A stretch of 9,113 nucleotides of DNA from an uncultured Bacteroidota bacterium (GTDB lineage Bacteria; Bacteroidota; Bacteroidia; Chitinophagales; Chitinophagaceae). The translations under genes were made by a program, and so were the position numbers. The DNA lies in NCBI GenBank assembly GCA_946480675.1, contig CAMLKS010000070.1:1-9113 (forward strand), given 5' to 3'. The notes below the pieces were generated by a model. The model was not told the origin of the DNA. It made no database searches and saw only the letters and a list, made by a program, of their open reading frames with translations. This document shows positions 5,401-9,113 of this stretch, piece by piece; position 1 is the stretch's first letter; each line of letters begins with the position of its first letter.

Positions 5401-7104
5401 ATGAGAAATAATTCATCTTCCGGCAGCGGCAAATCGAATGGTAAAGGAGGGTTTAAAAAAGACTTTAAGGGTGGGGCCGGTAAAAGCGGTGGATTTAAAA
5501 GAAAGGACGATGGCGACAGGCCAAAACGTTCTTTTTCGCGCGATGACGAAGGTTCCGACAGGCCCAGGCGTTCCTTTTCCCGCGACGATAAACCTTTCGA
5601 TAAGCCCAAGCGTTCGTTTGGCAAGGATGACAGGTTCAAAAAAGATGGTGACGAAAGGCCAAAGCGCTCTTTTTCTCGCGACGATAAATCTTTCGATAAG
5701 CCCAAACGCTCTTTTGGCAAGGACGACAGGTTTAAAAGAGATGGCGATAGTGAAAGGCCCAAGCGTTCCTTTTCCCGCGATGATAAGTCTTTCGATAAGC
5801 CCAAGCGCTCATTTGGTAAAGATGACAGGTTTAAAAAGGATGGAGATAGCGAAAGGCCAAAGCGTTCTTTCTCTCGCGATGACAAATCCTTCGATAAGCC
5901 CAAGCGCTCATTTGGTAAAGATGACAGGTTTAAAAGGGATGGCGATAGCGAAAGGCCAAAACGTTCGTTCAATAAAGAAGATAAGTTCTCGAAAGACGAG
6001 AAATCATTTAAAAAAGACTTTAAGGGCGGTGATAAACCCAAGCGTTTTGGCAAGGACGACAAGCCTAAGAAGGACTTTGATAAAAAAGATAAACCTGAAA
6101 GCAGCAAACGCTTCTCAGAGCGCAATGTTTTCAAAGAAGATAAGGTGGAACGCCCTGTAGAGGATTACGAAAAGAACTTCGTGACCCCTAAGGAATTTGA
6201 AAAATCGCTGGAAGATAAAAAAGTAGTGATAAAAGGCAGGCGCGATGATAATTTCGATAAGCCGTTTCCATTAGGTTCTAAAAAGGTAAGTGGCCCTTTC
6301 CGCAAAAAAGAAGAGGAAGAAAAAGCCGGTAATACAATAAAGCCGCTGACGAAAAGAAAGCGTAAGGATGATGAAGAGGGTGATGACGCACCTAAAGAAA
6401 TGACGCTGAATAAATACATAGCCCACAGCGGCGAATGTAGCAGGCGCGAAGCGGCTGAACTGGTAAAACAAGGTAAAGTGAAGGTGAATGGTGAGCTGGT
6501 GATGGAACCCGGCTACCGTGTGCAGGAGTTTGACCAGGTAACAATTGCTGGTAAAAAACTAACCCCGACCAAAGGAAGGGTATATATATTATTAAATAAG
6601 CCCAAAGGCTTTATTACCACTACCGATGACCCGGAAGGTAGGGATACTGTAATGGACCTGGTAGCCAATGCCGGCATCGACAGGTTGTTCCCCGTAGGGC
6701 GACTCGATAGGAATACAACCGGCCTGTTGCTGCTTACCAACGATGGCGACCTGGCACAAAAACTATCGCACCCCAGCTACGAAACCAAGAAAGTATACCA
6801 GGCATTGCTGGATAAACCACTTACCAAAGCCGATTTCGAGAAGATAGCCAATGGCCTGACGCTGGATGATGGCGAGGTATTTGTAGATGCTATATCTTAC
6901 CTTGATGAAAAGAACGAGATAGGACTGGAGATACACAGCGGCCGCAACCGTATCGTTCGCCGTATATTCGAATCGCTGGGGTATGAGGTAGAAAAGCTGG
7001 ACCGCGTTATGTATGCAGGGCTTACCAAGAAAAACCTGCCGCGCGGCAACTGGCGTTTCCTTACCGAGCGCGAAGTTGTTTTACTGAAACATTTTAAGAG
7101 CTAA
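5401..7104 (+). CDS. rluB: RluB-like 23S rRNA pseudouridine synthase with long repetitive basic N-terminal extension
   Basis: This is a 567-residue protein. Residues 1-333 are a low-complexity, Lys/Arg/Asp/Ser/Phe-rich, presumably disordered extension including 33-residue tandem repeats. An S4 RNA-binding domain spans about 334-388 (MTLNKYIAHSGECSRREAAELV). The RsuA/RluB/RluF-type catalytic domain spans about 393-555, with GRLDRNTTGLLLLTNDGDLA at 433-452 and D436 as the catalytic Asp. Later landmarks are HSGRNRIVRRIFESLGYEV and WRFLTEREV. Family enzymes isomerise a uridine in rRNA to pseudouridine; the LLTNDGDLA variant is nearest to RluB, which acts on the large-subunit peptidyl-transferase region. 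The related RsuA or RluF specificities cannot be excluded. E. coli RluB is about half this length, the difference being mainly the N-terminal extension. ATG 5401 is chosen because the extension is in frame from it and a -7 box sits 20 nt upstream. Confidence 0.9.
   Translation: MRNNSSSGSGKSNGKGGFKKDFKGGAGKSGGFKRKDDGDRPKRSFSRDDEGSDRPRRSFSRDDKPFDKPKRSFGKDDRFKKDGDERPKRSFSRDDKSFDKPKRSFGKDDRFKRDGDSERPKRSFSRDDKSFDKPKRSFGKDDRFKKDGDSERPKRSFSRDDKSFDKPKRSFGKDDRFKRDGDSERPKRSFNKEDKFSKDEKSFKKDFKGGDKPKRFGKDDKPKKDFDKKDKPESSKRFSERNVFKEDKVERPVEDYEKNFVTPKEFEKSLEDKKVVIKGRRDDNFDKPFPLGSKKVSGPFRKKEEEEKAGNTIKPLTKRKRKDDEEGDDAPKEMTLNKYIAHSGECSRREAAELVKQGKVKVNGELVMEPGYRVQEFDQVTIAGKKLTPTKGRVYILLNKPKGFITTTDDPEGRDTVMDLVANAGIDRLFPVGRLDRNTTGLLLLTNDGDLAQKLSHPSYETKKVYQALLDKPLTKADFEKIANGLTLDDGEVFVDAISYLDEKNEIGLEIHSGRNRIVRRIFESLGYEVEKLDRVMYAGLTKKNLPRGNWRFLTEREVVLLKHFKS
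5518..5970 (+). repeat. In-frame tandem repeats of 99 bp (33 residues) inside the pseudouridine synthase gene
   Basis: Each full unit reads RPKRSFSRDDKSFDKPKR then SFGKDDRFKxDGDSE. Units lie at residues 54-85 (32 residues), 86-118, 119-151 and 152-184, flanked by a partial unit before (from residue 40) and one after (RPKRSF at 185-190). Most copies differ by synonymous changes. However, 46 nt at 5791-5836 and 5890-5935 are identical at exactly 99-bp offset, implying a recent duplication or conversion between the last two units. Confidence 0.9.
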
Positions 7105-7107
7105 GAC

Positions 7108-8268
7108 ATGCTGATAACAGCTGCCCGCATACATGATGGCATCAATTGGCTGCCTGCAGGCAGCGTTGTGGAAACCACCGATGACGGTGCCATATTTGCC
7201 ATTCACGAACCCGCTGTGATTCATGATGCAGTGTATTATGAAGGCATACTGGCCCCCGGTTTTGTGAATGTGCATTGCCACCTCGAGCTTTCGCATATGA
7301 AAGGCGTGATACCGGAGCACACGGGGCTGGTACCTTTTTTGCAGCAGGTAATGAAGAGCCGTTTCGGCTTTACCGATGAGCAAAAGAAAGCAGCACGCCA
7401 TGAAGCTTTCAATGCCATGCTGGCAAATGGTATAGTAGCCGTTGGCGATATTACCAATGTGAATGATACTGCCGACCTGCGTGCGCTGAATAAGATGCAC
7501 TTCCACAGTTTTGTAGAGGCCATAGGCTTCAACGAGATGCCGGTAAAGCAGTTTGAAAATGCTAAGCAGGTATACGATGCTTTTGCCGCACAGCAGGCAG
7601 ATGGCAAAACACTGCGCCAGTCTATAGTGCCGCATGCACCCTATTCGGTGTCTTATGCATTGTTTAAGCTGATAGATGAGCACAACCTGCAATCGGTCAT
7701 ATCCATCCACAACCAGGAAAGCCCCGCGGAAGATGAATATTATATATCGAAGCAGGGCGGCATACAAACACTGCTACACAGCTTGGGTATAGATGATACA
7801 TTCTTTCACCCATCTGGCAAGCCTTCAATTCAAACTTATATGCGCTGGCTGTCACCCACACACCAGTTCATATTCGTACACAACACCTATACCACCAGCC
7901 AGGACATCATAGCGGCGCAGCGCCTGCTGCCCGATGTATATTGGTGCCTGTGCCCGAATGCCAACCTGTATATAGAAAACCGCCTGCCGGATATAGATAC
8001 ACTGGTGCGCGATGCGAATAATATCTGCATAGGTACCGATAGCCTGTCATCCAATCACCAGTTGAGTATATTGGCTGAACTGGCTACACTCAAGCGCCAC
8101 CATCCCAATCTCGATTGGTCTACCCTGCTGCGCTGGGGTACTTACAATGGTGCCCGTGCTTTGCAAATGCAGGATGCAATTGGCAAGCTGGAAGAAGGTA
8201 AAAAGCCCGGTATCGTTCAGATAAAAGGAATAGATACAGAGAACCCGGTAGCTACCCGCATTATATAA
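7108..8268 (+). CDS. Amidohydrolase-superfamily deaminase (possibly aminodeoxyfutalosine deaminase-like)
   Basis: This is a 386-residue TIM-barrel metal hydrolase of the cytosine deaminase/TRZ-ATZ type. The metal and catalytic residues are visible in order. They are PGFVNVHCHLELSH (H56, H58), VPHAPYS (H176), SIHNQES with the deaminase-type HxxE (H201, E204), FVHNT (H258) and IGTDSLSSN (D311). The flanking small beta domain comes from the N-terminus and the C-terminal GKLEEGKKPGIVQI segment. The length is usual for the family. The HCHLELSH form recalls the aminodeoxyfutalosine deaminases of the futalosine route to menaquinone, used by some Bacteroidota, but no other menaquinone gene is in the window and another aminated substrate is possible. 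It starts 3 nt after the pseudouridine synthase stop and is probably co-transcribed. Cytoplasmic; no signal peptide. Confidence 0.8.
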   Translation: MLITAARIHDGINWLPAGSVVETTDDGAIFAIHEPAVIHDAVYYEGILAPGFVNVHCHLELSHMKGVIPEHTGLVPFLQQVMKSRFGFTDEQKKAARHEAFNAMLANGIVAVGDITNVNDTADLRALNKMHFHSFVEAIGFNEMPVKQFENAKQVYDAFAAQQADGKTLRQSIVPHAPYSVSYALFKLIDEHNLQSVISIHNQESPAEDEYYISKQGGIQTLLHSLGIDDTFFHPSGKPSIQTYMRWLSPTHQFIFVHNTYTTSQDIIAAQRLLPDVYWCLCPNANLYIENRLPDIDTLVRDANNICIGTDSLSSNHQLSILAELATLKRHHPNLDWSTLLRWGTYNGARALQMQDAIGKLEEGKKPGIVQIKGIDTENPVATRII

Positions 8269-9113
8269 AGCGTAGCATTTGCAGCGGTAAGGGGTAGGTC
8301 CACCAGATGCTGCTCTTGCCGCCGGTATAGTAGGCCGGGTACACAAAGCAAAGTATCAGCGCGAACCATAATAACTGGTTCAGCTTTTCTTTACTTAGAT
8401 ATCGTTGCAATATGATAATAGCCGCAAACACCACCGGGAACAGGTACACCACACTGCGGGTAATGTCTACCACCATCAGCCCTGCTAATAATATAATGCA
8501 GCAAATACCTGCGTACTTCAGCATTTCAAAGTATCGCTTGTTGCGGTATAGCATAATGCCTGCATACAGTACAGGTATCCACAAGCCTTCCAGCGCGCTC
8601 CATATACCCATGGGTATATTGTTTATCTGGTTCAGCAATACGCTCAATCCCACACCTTCCAGGCTAGTGGTTAGCCCGTATGTGCGCATCAGCAAGTAGC
8701 GCACGGCTGCATAAGCTACCCATGCCACATACACACCAATGGTATGTGTACTGAATGATTTTTGAATGATATTGCCCTGCGGCTGCCGAAGCATATAATA
8801 TAGCCATACAAGGACGGAGCCTAATAAAGCACGCTCATCGCACCACGCTGCAAGAAATACGAACAGGGCTATGAGCAATGGCTTGCGAAAGTTTAGCGCA
8901 CATAACAATAGAAAGATGGCAATGCCGTCAAACATCGTTCCGCGCAGCTCTATAAAGGAACACTTGCCGAAGTAGATGAAAGCACTGCATAATCCTAAGG
9001 TAAATGCCTGCCTTTTATCCTGCAGCATATCAAAAGCCAGCCGCACCACCATGTAGAAATTCAAAACACCAATAATACCTAAGAATATTAATGTGCCTGC
9101 AATACCTAAATGT
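8261..9113 (-). CDS. Polytopic inner-membrane protein of unknown function (5' end outside window)
   Basis: The frame stays open from the stop (8261-8263) to the right edge, giving 283 visible residues. A TTG at 9062-9064 is not a credible start because the upstream codons continue a membrane helix (AGTLIFLGIIGV). About seven to eight hydrophobic segments are visible, for example AIFLLLCAL, LLIALFVFLAAW, GVYVAWVAYAAVRYLL, GICCIILLAGLMVV, VYLFPVVFAAIIIL and LLWFALILCFVYPAYY. Conserved-looking polar spots are ELRGTMFDG, WCDERALL, VVDITRSV and the C-terminal GGKSSIWWTYPLPLQMLRF. The overall look is that of integral-membrane sugar or polymer enzymes (GT-C-like), but no defining motif is seen and I do not assign a function. 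It is convergent with the deaminase gene, overlapping its last 8 bp. Confidence 0.8.
   Translation of the reverse strand, partial: HLGIAGTLIFLGIIGVLNFYMVVRLAFDMLQDKRQAFTLGLCSAFIYFGKCSFIELRGTMFDGIAIFLLLCALNFRKPLLIALFVFLAAWCDERALLGSVLVWLYYMLRQPQGNIIQKSFSTHTIGVYVAWVAYAAVRYLLMRTYGLTTSLEGVGLSVLLNQINNIPMGIWSALEGLWIPVLYAGIMLYRNKRYFEMLKYAGICCIILLAGLMVVDITRSVVYLFPVVFAAIIILQRYLSKEKLNQLLWFALILCFVYPAYYTGGKSSIWWTYPLPLQMLRFI

Noticed and set aside
5518..5970. CRISPR-like interpretation of the repeated DNA
   Set aside because: Repeats are contiguous 99-bp units in frame with no unique spacers, and they encode a coherent protein repeat.
5388..6134. Open 248-codon minus-strand frame rich in Leu/Ser repeats opposite the pseudouridine synthase gene
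   Set aside because: It is a mirror of the 99-bp in-frame repeats: lack of stops in one unit is copied to all units. The plus-strand frame continues into clear S4 and catalytic domains.
7081..7767. 228-codon minus-strand frame opposite the deaminase gene
   Set aside because: The plus frame carries all deaminase motifs; the antisense product has scattered Cys/His and no recognisable domain.
9062..9064. TTG as the start of the right-edge membrane protein
   Set aside because: The frame stays open to the window edge and the upstream codons encode a hydrophobic helix, so the gene most likely begins outside the window.

Overview
The window looks like chromosomal DNA from a member of the Bacteroidota, probably near the Chitinophagaceae. 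This is an inference from protein families and promoters, not from a marker gene. The supporting signs are TAnnTTTG-type -7 boxes, weak or absent Shine-Dalgarno sequences, a CCC-motif membrane protein next to a DUF2752 protein, a PorT-like outer-membrane beta-barrel, a zinc-less ECF anti-sigma-like protein, and an RluB-type pseudouridine synthase with a very long charged N-terminal extension. No tRNA, rRNA, CRISPR array, insertion sequence or phage gene is visible.

Layout. (1) 1-1670, minus: a membrane-anchored nucleotide-sugar 4,6-dehydratase of the CapD/WbpM/PglF family, cut by the left edge. (2) 1671-1991: AT-rich intergenic region with divergent promoters and several short inverted repeats. 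(3) 1992-3059, plus: a tight three-gene run of an orphan HPt phosphotransfer protein, a DUF2752 protein and a CCC-motif membrane protein, closed by a perfect 10-bp bidirectional terminator hairpin. (4) 3111-5289, minus: a three-gene operon of an ECF sigma factor, a single-pass anti-sigma-like protein with a long Pro/Glu/Lys-rich periplasmic part, and an outer-membrane beta-barrel. (5) 5290-5400: divergent promoter region. (6) 5401-8268, plus: the RluB-like pseudouridine synthase with 33-residue repeats, then an amidohydrolase-type deaminase 3 nt downstream. (7) 8261-9113, minus: a polytopic membrane protein that overlaps the deaminase tail-to-tail by 8 bp and runs off the right edge.

How it may work together. 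The most system-like part is region 4. Cytoplasmic sigma factor, inner-membrane regulator with a stretched periplasmic arm, and outer-membrane barrel, in that order, would suit a trans-envelope signalling chain. An ECF-like TGTAAC-N16-CG motif just upstream suggests autoregulation. This is inference; the gene order and motifs are seen directly. The remaining genes are mainly housekeeping or surface-polysaccharide functions.
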